From contig NZ_AJLJ01000271.1 in the NCBI RefSeq assembly GCF_000317245.1, forward strand, positions 1 to 64,000: 64,000 nt of DNA, read 5' to 3'. This DNA comes from Fischerella muscicola SAG 1427-1 = PCC 73103 (GTDB lineage Bacteria; Cyanobacteriota; Cyanobacteriia; Cyanobacteriales; Nostocaceae). The translations under genes were made by a program, and so were the position numbers. Position 1 is the stretch's first letter. Each line of letters opens with the position of its first letter. Shown piece by piece: positions 47,309 through 57,054 of the stretch. The notes beneath the pieces are model-generated. The model searched no databases and was not told the origin of the DNA. It saw nothing but the letters and a program-made list of their open reading frames with translations.

Positions 47309-47618
47309 TTTTGAAAGGACAAGGGATCGGGGATTGGGGATTAGGGAAAGGAGATCGGGCATTGGGCATTGGTAGAGACGCGATTATACTCTTACCTTGA
47401 AGCCGCTCTTAAGAGCGTCTACGCGTCTGTACAATAGTCATAATTTTGAATTTTGTAGACGCGGAGCGGCTACTTGCAGAAGTCGCTTGCGCGCCTACCG
47501 CAGGTATTTTGAATTGTTTTGTCTCCCTTGTCCCCCTTGTCCCCAATCCCCGATCCCCAATCCCCTTTTAAAGCGATAATGCTTTTATACAGCAGTGCTG
47601 AGAGGGGAACGGCCAATT
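47309..47618. other. Repeat-rich intergenic region
   Basis: 310 bp with GAGACGCGAT-related sequence near 47374, nested GCTCTTAAGAGC palindrome near 47405, GC-rich repeat near 47455-47505, and a CCCCAATCCCCGATCCC-type pyrimidine run near 47540-47568. A ribosome site GAGAGGGG lies about 12 bases before the next ATG. Confidence 0.5.
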
Positions 47619-50204
47619 ATGACATCACCAGAATCAGTGATCTGGCTACAAGAACGCACAGCTTTAGGAAGTTTATCGCCTGAACCATTGGGTGCGATCG
47701 CACAAGTCCTTGAAGAAAAGGTTTTTCCAGCAAATTACACTATAGCTACTGAGGCTAATTCTCCAGAGGCGCTTTATATTCTCTTGGCAGGAAACCTCGA
47801 AAGTGAAAGCAGTAATCAAAATAACCCTAGTTTAACTGTTGGTTTTCTGCCTGGATCTGTTATTCATTTACAAGAAATACTTTTAGATGAGTTAGCACAG
47901 CGCACAATCACAACTATCACAGAATGTCATTTTTGGGTTGTGCCTGCAAAAGTCTTTAAAAAAATAATTAGTAAATATCCCGAAATTGCTCAGGTTGTCT
48001 CGCGGATGCTGGCTCAAGAATTGGCACAGTTAGCATCTGCTTTTAGCTATGAACAAGAACGTTCTTTGGCGTTACGTCCATATTTAGTTACCAAAGCGCA
48101 ACGCGGAATTGTGGGGACGAGTCGTTATGCGGTACGATTGCGGGAACAAATTCGGGAAGCTGCGAGCGATCGCAAATCAGTATTGATTTTTGGCGAACCA
48201 GGATTAGAAAAAGATAACGTTGCAACTTTGATTCATTTTGGTTCCAAATATCGCCGCGAACCAATCATCAAAATTAACTGCGGTATTCTGCAAACCAGTG
48301 GGGCAGAATTATTTGGACGTGCTGGTGGCAAAAGCGGACTTTTAGAATGGTTGGGAGAAGGCACTCTTATCCTCAATAATATTCAAGAAATCCCTCCAGA
48401 ATTACTTCCAAAAATCAAACAATTATTACAAGACAATACGTATATACCCGTAACTCGTTCTGGAGAACCAGACGCTGAATCCCGTACCAATCACGCCCGA
48501 GTTATGATCGTTGCGGAAAAAAATCAACCGCAAATCGAACGTTGCATTGGTCGGATGATTAAAGTCCCACCGCTACGGGTACGGAAGACTGATATTAATG
48601 CCCAAGTCGAATACTATATCAGTCTTTACACTCGTGCTAGAGGTATTCCCAAACCCCATGTAACGCCAGAAGCTTTACGCCGTTTGCAGTCCTATGACTT
48701 TCCAGGGAATATAAAAGAGTTACAAAACTTGGTAGAACGGGCAATTGTTCAAGCGGGAGAAACAACGGAGTTAACAGAAGAAATTTTCTGGTCGGCGGAA
48801 ACCAAGAAAAAGCGATTTCGGCTGAATCTTTTGAATGCTTATCCTGGTTTGCGAAAGTTTCTTCGTAGTCCGTGGTGGCCCGATAGGATTAATTATGGCT
48901 TTACCGTTGCTGGTTTTGCGTTTCTGGTCGCAGTATTATTTGTTGGGCCGCAAACACGCGATCGCAATTTTGGGTTAAATCTATTCTGGGCTTGGTGGTG
49001 GCCTGTTTTTCTGTTCTTGTTCCCGTTTCTGGGGCGGATTTGGTGTTCGATTTGTCCGTTCATGATCTACGGTGAAATTACGCAGAAAATATCAACATCT
49101 TTGTTTGGTAAACAACTCAAACGCTGGCCACGAGAAGAAGCCGAAAAATGGGGCGGCTGGTTTTTATTTGGCTTGTTTACCCTGATTTTTCTGTGGGAAG
49201 AACTTTGGGACTTACAAAATACTGCTTATCTTTCCGCCTGTTTATTGCTGCTGATTACTGCTGGCGCCATGATTTGCTCTGCCATTTTTGAGAGGCGGTT
49301 TTGGTGTCGCTATCTTTGTCCCATTGGGGGAATGAATGGTTTATTTGCCAAACTCTCAATGACAGAACTCCGCGCCCAACAGGGGATTTGTTCCGCGACT
49401 TGCACTACCTATCAATGCTACAAAGGCGGGCCACAAAAAGGCGAAGGCATGGAAACTAATGGTTGTCCTTTATACTCTCATCCTGCCCAACTAGAAGATA
49501 ACAGAGATTGCGTTTTGTGTATGACTTGCTTAAAAGCCTGTCCCCATCGTTCAGTTGAATTTAACTTGCGTCCCCCTGGTATTGAATTGTGGACAACGCA
49601 TGTATCCCATAATTATGAAGTCGCCCTGTTGTTATTACTTTTGGGTGGAGTATATTTGCATCGCTTACCGGAATTGCTATCTTGGCTGGGATTGCAAATA
49701 GATTTAAATCAGTTTTTACCCCACTTAGGCTTATCCTTGGTAGTTTTGATCATTCCAGCAGCCTTTATTTTCCTCGCATACGCCCTGATCAAAACTTATT
49801 GCTGGTTGAATAACTACATCTCCTCTATTTCCTCTGCGTCCTCTGCGGTTAAAATTCCCAATAGAATCAAGTTACGCTCATTTACAGAACTGGCCTATGG
49901 TTATTTACCATTGGTGTTGGGAGGTAACTTAGCGCATTATTTACGCTTGGGTTTGGGCGAAGGAGGACGAATTTTACCAGTATTTTTTGCGACTTTTGGT
50001 TTAGATGGTGGACAATTACCTGTTGTGGTTGCACATCCGGCTGTAATAGATTTTTTACAGGGAACAACTATAATTGTTTCCGTACTTTTATCAATCTTGT
50101 TAACACAAAAAATTACTCGACAACCTTTGCGTGTCATGTTATCGCAACATTTAGCTGCGATCGCTTTGGGAATTAGCATGTGGCAGATCATTGTGTCCGC
50201 CTAA
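47619..50204 (+). CDS. cNMP-binding-like / degenerate sigma-54-type AAA+ / membrane polyferredoxin chimera
   Basis: 861 residues from the ATG at 47619 (GAGAGGGG upstream; a GTG at 47595 is less likely). Residues 1-150 resemble a cyclic-nucleotide-binding (CRP-type) domain. Residues about 165-390 align with the sigma-54-activator AAA+ domain but lack key parts: the P-loop is GEPGLEKD, Walker B is LILNNIQEIP without acidic residues, and there is no GAFTGA loop. From about 420 the protein is a membrane iron-sulfur protein of the NapH/NosR kind: helices, CSICP (476-480), CRYLCP (563-568), C591-C595-C600, and a ferredoxin-type CVLCMTCLKACP (631-642), then more helices. Probable electron-transfer membrane protein with a regulatory front end; function unknown. 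Confidence 0.85.
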   Translation: MTSPESVIWLQERTALGSLSPEPLGAIAQVLEEKVFPANYTIATEANSPEALYILLAGNLESESSNQNNPSLTVGFLPGSVIHLQEILLDELAQRTITTITECHFWVVPAKVFKKIISKYPEIAQVVSRMLAQELAQLASAFSYEQERSLALRPYLVTKAQRGIVGTSRYAVRLREQIREAASDRKSVLIFGEPGLEKDNVATLIHFGSKYRREPIIKINCGILQTSGAELFGRAGGKSGLLEWLGEGTLILNNIQEIPPELLPKIKQLLQDNTYIPVTRSGEPDAESRTNHARVMIVAEKNQPQIERCIGRMIKVPPLRVRKTDINAQVEYYISLYTRARGIPKPHVTPEALRRLQSYDFPGNIKELQNLVERAIVQAGETTELTEEIFWSAETKKKRFRLNLLNAYPGLRKFLRSPWWPDRINYGFTVAGFAFLVAVLFVGPQTRDRNFGLNLFWAWWWPVFLFLFPFLGRIWCSICPFMIYGEITQKISTSLFGKQLKRWPREEAEKWGGWFLFGLFTLIFLWEELWDLQNTAYLSACLLLLITAGAMICSAIFERRFWCRYLCPIGGMNGLFAKLSMTELRAQQGICSATCTTYQCYKGGPQKGEGMETNGCPLYSHPAQLEDNRDCVLCMTCLKACPHRSVEFNLRPPGIELWTTHVSHNYEVALLLLLLGGVYLHRLPELLSWLGLQIDLNQFLPHLGLSLVVLIIPAAFIFLAYALIKTYCWLNNYISSISSASSAVKIPNRIKLRSFTELAYGYLPLVLGGNLAHYLRLGLGEGGRILPVFFATFGLDGGQLPVVVAHPAVIDFLQGTTIIVSVLLSILLTQKITRQPLRVMLSQHLAAIALGISMWQIIVSA

Positions 50205-50289
50205 TGGTAAAAAACTATTCTCTATTCCCTGTTCCCTCTCTCCGCCAATAAATATAATTTTGTTTACCTACTGAACCTACTGAACCAGT

Positions 50290-51471
50290 ATGAATAATTT
50301 TTTACAGCCTCCACGCTTACGCATAAGTGAAGACAGTGAAGAAGAAAGACGTGCTACTTGGTTGGAACTATTTTATGATTTGGTGTTTGTGGTTGCGGTT
50401 TCACAACTTGCTCACAATCTGACGGAAGATGTCTCGATATCGGGATATCTAGGCTTTGTATTTTTATTTATACCTGTGTGGTGGTCATGGATTGGTACTA
50501 CCATGTATGCAAACCGCTTCGATAGCGATGACATCGGACGGCGGTTTTTGGTAGCTTTGCAAATGTTGGCGGCGGCGGCTTTAGCTGTAAATATTCATCA
50601 TGGTTTGAATGAAAATGCGCCTGGGTTTGCTCTTTCTTATACTCTGGCTCGCGCTGTGCTGATTGTAGAATATGTTCGTGCTGGTATACATATTGCCGCA
50701 GCGCGTCCTTTGACTACACGTTATGCTACAGGTTTTGCGATCGCTGCCCTATTGTGGCTAATATCAGCATTCATACCTGCACCTGGGCGGTTTGTGTTGT
50801 GGGGAGTGGGAATTCTGATTGACTTGATTACACCCTTTACAGCTACAAAGTTTCAGCTAAAGTTACTCCCCCACGCTTCCCATTTACCAGAACGTTTCGG
50901 CCTATTTACAATTATTGTTTTGGGTGAGGCAATTATCGCAGTTGTTAAGGGTGTGTCGGAACAAAAATGGGATGTTCTGAGTGTCATTGCTGCTATATTT
51001 GGTCTAGCGATCGCTTTTAGTTTGTGGTGGGTTTATTTTGATAACCTTGGTGGTACACCAATTCAAACGGCACGCACCCAAGGGAAAATAGGAACTGTTG
51101 CCACTTGGCTTTATACTCATCTACCCCTAGTAATTGGTATTGCTGGAGCTGGAGTTGGTGTGGAAAAAGTATTAATAAGTGAACAAGCGATCGCACTTTC
51201 CGATCCTCAGCGCTGGTTACTTTGCGGTTCTGTGGCTTTGTGCTATTTAGCTTTGGGTATCCTGCATCGTGTCGGCGTAATTCGTTATTGCAAAATCCGT
51301 TCTCAGTTTCGAGGTGTGGCGGCGATTATTTTAATTGCGATCGCTTTTTTTGGTAAGGGTTTGTTACCTATCACAGTGATTGGACTTGTGACTGTAGTCT
51401 GCGTCGTGCAAGTCGCCCAAGATTTATATCAGAGTCGTCCTACTACGCGCTTGGTTGATCCAGAGATTTAG
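50290..51471 (+). CDS. LtrA family membrane protein (low temperature requirement A)
   Basis: 393 residues with about ten to twelve membrane helices. It begins with the family signature ATWLELFYDLVFVVAVSQLAHNL and contains the WWSWIGTTMYANRFDSDD and FGLFTIIVLGEAIIAVVKG blocks. The family was named for low-temperature growth in Listeria, but its biochemical role is not established. It lies 85 bp after the polyferredoxin chimera on the same strand. Confidence 0.88.
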   Translation: MNNFLQPPRLRISEDSEEERRATWLELFYDLVFVVAVSQLAHNLTEDVSISGYLGFVFLFIPVWWSWIGTTMYANRFDSDDIGRRFLVALQMLAAAALAVNIHHGLNENAPGFALSYTLARAVLIVEYVRAGIHIAAARPLTTRYATGFAIAALLWLISAFIPAPGRFVLWGVGILIDLITPFTATKFQLKLLPHASHLPERFGLFTIIVLGEAIIAVVKGVSEQKWDVLSVIAAIFGLAIAFSLWWVYFDNLGGTPIQTARTQGKIGTVATWLYTHLPLVIGIAGAGVGVEKVLISEQAIALSDPQRWLLCGSVALCYLALGILHRVGVIRYCKIRSQFRGVAAIILIAIAFFGKGLLPITVIGLVTVVCVVQVAQDLYQSRPTTRLVDPEI

Positions 51472-51561
51472 GATCGATTGGGGATTGCGAGTTAATACTG
51501 AGAAGTTTATATAACAATAAATTCAGGAGTTACTTAAACCAGATTTAAGTAAAAAATTTGT

Positions 51562-51589
51562 TGTTAATAGGACTAAAGCCCTATTAACA
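51562..51589. repeat. Hairpin downstream of the LtrA gene
   Basis: TGTTAATAGG (51562-51571) pairs with CCTATTAACA (51580-51589). No T-run follows, so it is not a convincing terminator. The remaining 429-bp gap is AT-rich, without a gene. Confidence 0.5.
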
Positions 51590-51900
51590 GCTAAAAATAA
51601 TTATATGGTAATGATATTTTAAGTCTGCCAAAAACTTTTGGCGAGTGAAAAATTTTACATCAATCTTGTTGATCCGACCCAAAATTAGGGAATGCTTAAG
51701 AATAGCAAAGAACCTATAAACAGTAGACTTCTTGCAAAAGCTATTTTTGCAATCTTGTAGGGAAAAGCTTAAAGGACAAGGGGTAAAGGAAAATTCTATC
51801 CCTTTTACCCTGTTTGTTCTACCTTTTCCCGACTAATACCATAAAGTCTAGTGGGTATATAAATTTTACATTATCTAGAATTATCAAGGTGACAGTGGTG

Positions 51901-53463
51901 ATGGTAGAGTCGGAAAATAAATTGTTGTCTGTGCAAGATGGTTGGACATCTCCAGAAACCAGAGAACAACTACGCCTTAAGGCATTGTCAGAATTAGGGT
52001 TGCGACAAACAGAAACGATTCCAGTTTTTGAAGAAGCTACTCAAACTGCTGCTCACTTTTTGGAAGCACCAATTTCCATTTTGGGATTTGTGGATCAACA
52101 GCGCCATTGGTTCAAATCAGCAGTGGGCTTATCCAGATTAGGATTAATGAATCAGCTAGCACAAAATCGCCAATTGTTGCGTGAGGAATCTTTTTGTACT
52201 CAGGTAGTAGATAGTTGCCAAACAATAGTAATAAATGATGCCAGAAAAATTGCAGATGCAGGCAGTGCTGTTGCCAACAAATTGGTTAAAGACTATGGTA
52301 TCAGGGCTTATTTGGGAGCGCCACTGATTGATGCTAATGGAAATTGCTTAGGCGCATTGGCGATAATGGACTTAGTACCGCGCAACTTTACCAATCGAGA
52401 CATTGAGTTTTTACAGATCATCGCTCGTTGGAGTATGAGCGAATTTGAACGTAACCGACTTTTGCAACAAGCAACCTCAGAAATAAAAACTACCAATCAT
52501 GATTCTAACTGGTTACTCAACGAACCTAATCTCAGTCAAAGTGAAATCAGAATTAGTCCAATTACTTTGCCAACAAGTTCAGTTCCTACTAGTCAACTGA
52601 AGTTAGAACTGTTGGAACAGTTAACGCAAGAGTTACGTACACCCTTAACATCTGTACTTGGTATGGCTAGTGTTTTGGGACGTGAAATTTATGGGCCTTT
52701 GACCACTAAGCAGAGAGAATATTTAGATATTATCCAACACAGTGGTAGATATCTACTTTGCTTAGTAAATGAAATTTCTGAGCTTGGAGCAATGGACGAA
52801 ACTGAGACAGCCTTGAATTTATCTTCTGTAGATATTGAAATGCTATGTCAACAAGCGATTCATACTCTTGAAGAGGCTGCAAGTCGTCGTGAGCAAGACA
52901 TTCGTCTATCTCTTGAACCTAGACGTAATCGCATTTGGTTTTTGGATAAAGACAAGGTCCGGCAGATGTTATATCACCTAGTTTTCAGTGTGATTCAACT
53001 TTCTGCTACAGGTAGTATTGTACGGATTCATGTTTCATCTAAAGAAAATACGCTCAACATCACAGTATGGGTTTCTCATCCTTGGCTAGGAGATGGAATC
53101 ACTGAAGTGGATTCTTATTTTCGCTTGAGTGCAGTGCCACTGCTGGAACTAACAGACGAGACAGGCACTTATAATACTCCTTTGGAAGAGCAAGAAGACC
53201 CAATTAGTTTGTCATTAAATTCAGACAAATCACAAACTGTGAAAGTTTCTACATCCAGTATCCTCGATACAACTAAGCGTTCTGGTTCTCTCTCGCGGGA
53301 AAGTCTGGGTTTGTTGCTCAGTTGTCATTTAGCAGAATTGCACGGCGGATATATTTCGATTCAAGGATCACCAGAGGCAGGATATCGCTATATCCTCAGT
53401 TTGCCACTAAATCAAGAAAATGCAGAAGTTCCAAGCGATGTTTCCCCAACAACTGCTTCTTAG
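51901..53463 (+). CDS. GAF-domain pseudo-histidine kinase
   Basis: 520 residues from the ATG at 51901; the frame is open to a TTG at 51814, but the extension is not protein-like. A GAF domain lies at about 25-185 (FEEATQTAAHFLEAPISIL, GIRAYLGAPLIDANGNCLGALAI). It is followed by a HisKA-like helix pair in which the H box reads TQELRTPL: the phospho-His is Gln (Q243). The ATPase-like region lacks the N-box Asn and clear G1/G2 boxes and has an inserted acidic loop, then ends in a recognisable GGYISIQGSPEAGYRYILSLPL. It is therefore probably inactive as a kinase and may act as a scaffold or ligand sensor. Next to ictB, same strand. Confidence 0.8.
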   Translation: MVESENKLLSVQDGWTSPETREQLRLKALSELGLRQTETIPVFEEATQTAAHFLEAPISILGFVDQQRHWFKSAVGLSRLGLMNQLAQNRQLLREESFCTQVVDSCQTIVINDARKIADAGSAVANKLVKDYGIRAYLGAPLIDANGNCLGALAIMDLVPRNFTNRDIEFLQIIARWSMSEFERNRLLQQATSEIKTTNHDSNWLLNEPNLSQSEIRISPITLPTSSVPTSQLKLELLEQLTQELRTPLTSVLGMASVLGREIYGPLTTKQREYLDIIQHSGRYLLCLVNEISELGAMDETETALNLSSVDIEMLCQQAIHTLEEAASRREQDIRLSLEPRRNRIWFLDKDKVRQMLYHLVFSVIQLSATGSIVRIHVSSKENTLNITVWVSHPWLGDGITEVDSYFRLSAVPLLELTDETGTYNTPLEEQEDPISLSLNSDKSQTVKVSTSSILDTTKRSGSLSRESLGLLLSCHLAELHGGYISIQGSPEAGYRYILSLPLNQENAEVPSDVSPTTAS

Positions 53464-53682
53464 GGATTACCTTTAATACCAATTTTGGATTTTGGATTCA
53501 AAGCCTAGATTCATAGCCTATTCCAGAGCTTTGAAACAAGACTACCTATCCCAATTTGGTTTAAGCATTGGCTATCTTCAATTAGCATGGACTATGAACT
53601 GGAAGTTTTTCAATTTTTGAAAAATACCAAACTGTCATTGAATCCAAATTATACGCTCTGTGCTATTTGCTCACAGCCTCTT

Positions 53683-55116
53683 ATGAATCTAATCTGGCAA
53701 AAATTCACTTTATCTTATCTACCACTGAAGGAATACCTTGACACCAGCTACTTGCATGGTTCTCTGGTAGGGGTACTGCGTTCTTGGCGACAAAGCAGTA
53801 TTTTAATGCAGTGGGGAGATGTAATAGCAGCTACTTTAGTCAGCTTGGTGTTGATATTAGCGCCTTTTACAGTGGTTAATACAACCCTGCTTGGGCTTTT
53901 GATGCTTGCTTGTACAGCATTTTGGCTAATGTTGACCTTATCTGATGAGGTAAGCTCTTCAAAGAGTTTGTTTGCAACCCCGATTCATTTGTTGGTGTTG
54001 CTATATTGGGGAGTCTGTGTAGTTGCTACAGCTCTGTCTCCAGAGAAAAAAGCTGCTTTAGAAGGATTGATAAATTTTACACTTTACTTAGCACTATTTG
54101 CTTTGTGCGCCAGGATTCTGAAATCGCCTCGCATTCGGTCTTTTTTGCTGGTTTTGTACTTACATATATCTTTATTTGTAGGTATTTATGGTGTGCGCCA
54201 GAAGTTTTTTGGTGCTGCACAGTTAGCAACTTGGGTTGACCCTGAATCTCCTTTGTCTAAAAATACCAGGGTCTATAGTTATTTGGGTAATCCAAATTTG
54301 CTAGCTGGATATTTGTTACCAGCTGTGATTTTGAGTTTAGTAGCAATGTTTGCTTGGCAGGGATGGCTGCGTAAAGGTTTGGCACTCACGATGTTCGTTG
54401 TGAATTTAGCCTGTTTTCGTTTTGCTGACAGCCGTGGCGGTTTTATTGGTTTAGCGATCGCACTATTTGCCATTGTGTTACTATTACGCTACTGGTACGC
54501 TGATTATCTACCCCGATTTTGGCGTATTTGGTTAGTACCCATCCTATTGGGATGTTTTGTAGCTTTTTTTGTAGTCGCGTTTGGCGTTTCTGAAACTTTT
54601 CGCCTACGCATCATCAGTATTTTTGCTGGGCGTGCAGATAGTAGTAATAATTTCCGCATTAATGTCTGGACTGCGGTATTCAGAATGATTCAGGATTATC
54701 CAATTTTTGGTATTGGGCCTGGACATGATGTTTTTAATAAGGTTTATCCGCTTTACCAACTACCTCGATATAATGCTTTGAGTGCTTATTCGATTCTTTT
54801 GGAAGTGACTGTGGAAACTGGAATTATTGGTTTGGTTAGTTTCCTGTGGTTAATTGTAGTTATATTTAATACAGGTTTGTCACAACTGCAAAGATTTCGG
54901 CAATTAAATAGCGTAGAAGGTTTGTGGTTGATCGGAGCGATCGCTACTTTAGTCGGTATGCTAGGTCATGGTTTGGTGGATACTGTGTGGTATCGTCCTG
55001 TAGTCAATAGTATCTGGTGGCTAGTAGTTGCTTTAGTTGCCAGCTACTGGACTCCTGTGGTGTCAGATCAAAACCGACAAGAAAATTCACTTTATCCAGA
55101 ATTAGAAACAAATTAA
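53683..55116 (+). CDS. ictB: IctB family putative bicarbonate transporter / O-antigen-ligase-like protein
   Basis: 477 residues from the ATG at 53683 (the frame opens at 53587; the shorter form matches the usual IctB length of about 470). About ten to twelve membrane helices. The Wzy/WaaL-type signature is present: YSYLGNPNLLAGYLLP, FADSRGGFIGLAIAL, NFRINVWTAVFRMIQDYPIFGIGPG and later the ETGIIGLVSFLWL helix. IctB was linked to inorganic carbon accumulation in Synechococcus; whether it transports bicarbonate itself remains uncertain. A terminator follows 8 bp after the stop. Confidence 0.88.
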   Translation: MNLIWQKFTLSYLPLKEYLDTSYLHGSLVGVLRSWRQSSILMQWGDVIAATLVSLVLILAPFTVVNTTLLGLLMLACTAFWLMLTLSDEVSSSKSLFATPIHLLVLLYWGVCVVATALSPEKKAALEGLINFTLYLALFALCARILKSPRIRSFLLVLYLHISLFVGIYGVRQKFFGAAQLATWVDPESPLSKNTRVYSYLGNPNLLAGYLLPAVILSLVAMFAWQGWLRKGLALTMFVVNLACFRFADSRGGFIGLAIALFAIVLLLRYWYADYLPRFWRIWLVPILLGCFVAFFVVAFGVSETFRLRIISIFAGRADSSNNFRINVWTAVFRMIQDYPIFGIGPGHDVFNKVYPLYQLPRYNALSAYSILLEVTVETGIIGLVSFLWLIVVIFNTGLSQLQRFRQLNSVEGLWLIGAIATLVGMLGHGLVDTVWYRPVVNSIWWLVVALVASYWTPVVSDQNRQENSLYPELETN

Positions 55117-55124
55117 ATTTGTAA

Positions 55125-55160
55125 AAAAAGCCTTGAGTAAAATATCTCTCAAGGCTTTTT
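55125..55160. terminator. Bidirectional intrinsic terminator
   Basis: AAAAAGCCTTGAG (55125-55137), a 10-base loop, CTCAAGGCTTTTT (55148-55160). A-run at the left, T-run at the right, so it can end ictB on the plus strand and the WGxxGxxG gene on the minus strand. Confidence 0.9.
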
Positions 55161-55237
55161 AGTTTTTGTCATCTTTCTAAAAGTCTAGTTTGTCAAGCTG
55201 TTTTTGCTTTCGTTGTGATTGGACAGTGTATATAGAA

Positions 55238-55519
55238 TCATTCTCTGTAAGTTGTACTACCAACAACGTTAGGATCGTTATAACGAGTTGGTTCTTGACG
55301 CTTTCTACCAGCCAAACCAGCTAAACCTAATAAACCGAGTAATCCCAACCAACCCCAATCAAAACCTCTGTCTTCATAAACTCCGGTATTTGGTACATTT
55401 GGATTATTAATGGTGGGGTCTGTAGTAGTTTGTGCTTGTGCAGGTATGGTTAAGGGTAGGATTGTCATGCCCAAACTAAGCACACTAGCACTGAGAATTT
55501 TGCTGAGATTGCTTTTCAT
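55238..55519 (-). CDS. Secreted WGxxGxxG family small protein
   Basis: 93 residues from the ATG at 55519 (MKSNLSKIL); the frame extends ten codons more. The signal peptide is about 1-28 (ASVLSLGMTILPLTIPAQAQ). The mature part is short and Asn/Pro-rich, then the motif WGWLGLLGLLGLAGLAGRKRQEP, a glycine-rich hydrophobic stretch followed by basic residues. This is the WGxxGxxG-CTERM-type sorting-like tail. Here about 17 residues follow the basic cluster. Function unknown, envelope location likely. Confidence 0.75.
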   Translation of the reverse strand: MKSNLSKILSASVLSLGMTILPLTIPAQAQTTTDPTINNPNVPNTGVYEDRGFDWGWLGLLGLLGLAGLAGRKRQEPTRYNDPNVVGSTTYRE

Positions 55520-55778
55520 GATGAGATATTCCCTGATTTGTTGCAAAGTTATTCACAACTTTACCGACTACCTATATGAACAAAATCAACCCCTAGCCAT
55601 ATACTAAAAATCTTTAATACTCCTGCTTAAGATATATCAACACTGCAATGTTTAACAAAAGCTAGGATAAGACTAATATCTAGTTAGGCATACTATAGTG
55701 GTTTAATAGCCTTTTATATATTTATTAGGCAGCCTCAAGGATTTTTCAGTCATAATTTAGACCTACGTAAAATTTTCA

Positions 55779-56246
55779 ATGAGCGATAAGAGCGACGGTT
55801 ATAAAGTTATTAGTGACAATCGGCAAGCCCGCTATTTGTACAATATTCTCGAAACTTACGAAGCTGGTATTCAGTTGACGGGGACTGAAGTGAAATCAAT
55901 CCGTGCAGGTAGGGTAAATCTTCAAGATGGCTATGCTTTGATCCGCAATGGAGAAGCATGGCTGATCAACGTACATATTTCGCCTTATACTGCGAGTGGA
56001 CAGTATTTTAACCATGAACCACGCCGCACACGCAAACTACTGCTGCATCGCCAAGAAATTCGCAAGTTAATTGGTAAGGTAGAACAGCAAGGCTTGACTA
56101 TAGTTCCTCTGAAAATGTATTTCAAACGTGGTTGGGTGAAAGTTAGTATTGCCCTTGTGAAGGGTAAAAAGCTGCATGATAAACGAGAGGATATGAAAAA
56201 ACGTCAAGATCAACGCGAAATGCAACGAGCAATGAAAAATTATTAA
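55779..56246 (+). CDS. smpB: SsrA-binding protein
   Basis: 155 residues. SmpB binds tmRNA and brings it to stalled ribosomes. The full conserved series is present: NRQARYLYNILETYEAGIQLTGTEVKSIRAGRVNL, HISPY, the HEPRRTRKLLLHRQEI stretch, and the basic C-terminal tail (KGKKLHDKREDMKKRQ) that enters the decoding centre. Standard length. The tmRNA gene (ssrA) is not in the window. Confidence 0.96.
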   Translation: MSDKSDGYKVISDNRQARYLYNILETYEAGIQLTGTEVKSIRAGRVNLQDGYALIRNGEAWLINVHISPYTASGQYFNHEPRRTRKLLLHRQEIRKLIGKVEQQGLTIVPLKMYFKRGWVKVSIALVKGKKLHDKREDMKKRQDQREMQRAMKNY

Positions 56247-56248
56247 AG

Positions 56249-56330
56249 AGTCATTAGTCATTTGTCATTAGTCATTTGTCCTTCGTGCAAAGCTAGTAAA
56301 TCATGACCAATGACCAATGACTAATGTCCA
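56249..56330. repeat. Heptamer repeats arranged as an inverted pair
   Basis: GTCATTAGTCATTTGTC units at the left and TGACCAATGACCAATGAC units at the right, separated by about 25 bases, between the convergent smpB and rhomboid genes. They could pair into a long hairpin. Confidence 0.6.
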
Positions 56331-56334
56331 TTTA

Positions 56335-57054
56335 CTACCAATTATATTTTTCTTGCTCTGAATCTTGGTTAAATAATCCTAGTATAGGGCCGAGAATCGC
56401 TCCCACTAAAAAACCACCAGCATGGGCCCAGTAGGCAATACCTCCGTTTTCCATACCAATATTAGTGGGTGCTTCGAGGCTAGCAATGCCGTAAAAAGCT
56501 TGTTCGACAAACCAAAATCCGAGAAAAAAGTATGCTGGTACACGGAAGGTAGGGAAGAAAAATCCCAAGGGAACGACGCCGAGGACTTCTGCTTGGGGAA
56601 AACGGATGATATATGCTCCCAAAACGCCAGCGATCGCACCACTTGCACCTAATGAGGGGATAGCAGAATTTTGGGAAAAGAACCACTGAGCCAATGTTGC
56701 TAGAACGCCACTAGCTAAATAGAAAAATAAATATTTAACATGACCTAATTTATCTTCTACATTATTACCAAAAATCCATAAAAATAACATGTTGCCACCA
56801 AGATGTAGCAAACCACCATGCAAAAATTGGGCAGTAATTAACGTCACCCACTCTGGTACGGGCTGATTTACAGAAATACCTGCAAAACTAGCTGTCAGTT
56901 CTCGTGGTACTACTGCAAATAAGTGAAAAAACCCATCTAAATATTGGGGAGGGAGACTTGATTCATAAAGAAATGCTAGAACGTTGGCAGCAATCAGCCC
57001 ATAAGTTACATAGGGCGTAATTTTTGTTGGGTTATTATCTTTAATTGGAACCAT
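56335..57054 (-). CDS. Rhomboid family intramembrane serine protease
   Basis: 239 residues from the ATG at 57054 (MVPIKDNNPT, the common cyanobacterial start); a further ATG at 57084 adds ten codons. About six or seven membrane helices. Catalytic Ser in GASGAIAGVLGAY and catalytic His in YWAHAGGFLVGA, with the family HGGLLHLGGNMLFLWIFG region in between. It cleaves membrane-spanning substrates within the lipid bilayer; the substrate is unknown. Confidence 0.92.
   Translation of the reverse strand: MVPIKDNNPTKITPYVTYGLIAANVLAFLYESSLPPQYLDGFFHLFAVVPRELTASFAGISVNQPVPEWVTLITAQFLHGGLLHLGGNMLFLWIFGNNVEDKLGHVKYLFFYLASGVLATLAQWFFSQNSAIPSLGASGAIAGVLGAYIIRFPQAEVLGVVPLGFFFPTFRVPAYFFLGFWFVEQAFYGIASLEAPTNIGMENGGIAYWAHAGGFLVGAILGPILGLFNQDSEQEKYNW

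Noticed and set aside
47619-48800. True sigma-54-dependent activator
   Set aside because: P-loop and Walker B residues and the GAFTGA loop are missing, no DNA-binding domain, and the protein continues as a membrane Fe-S protein.
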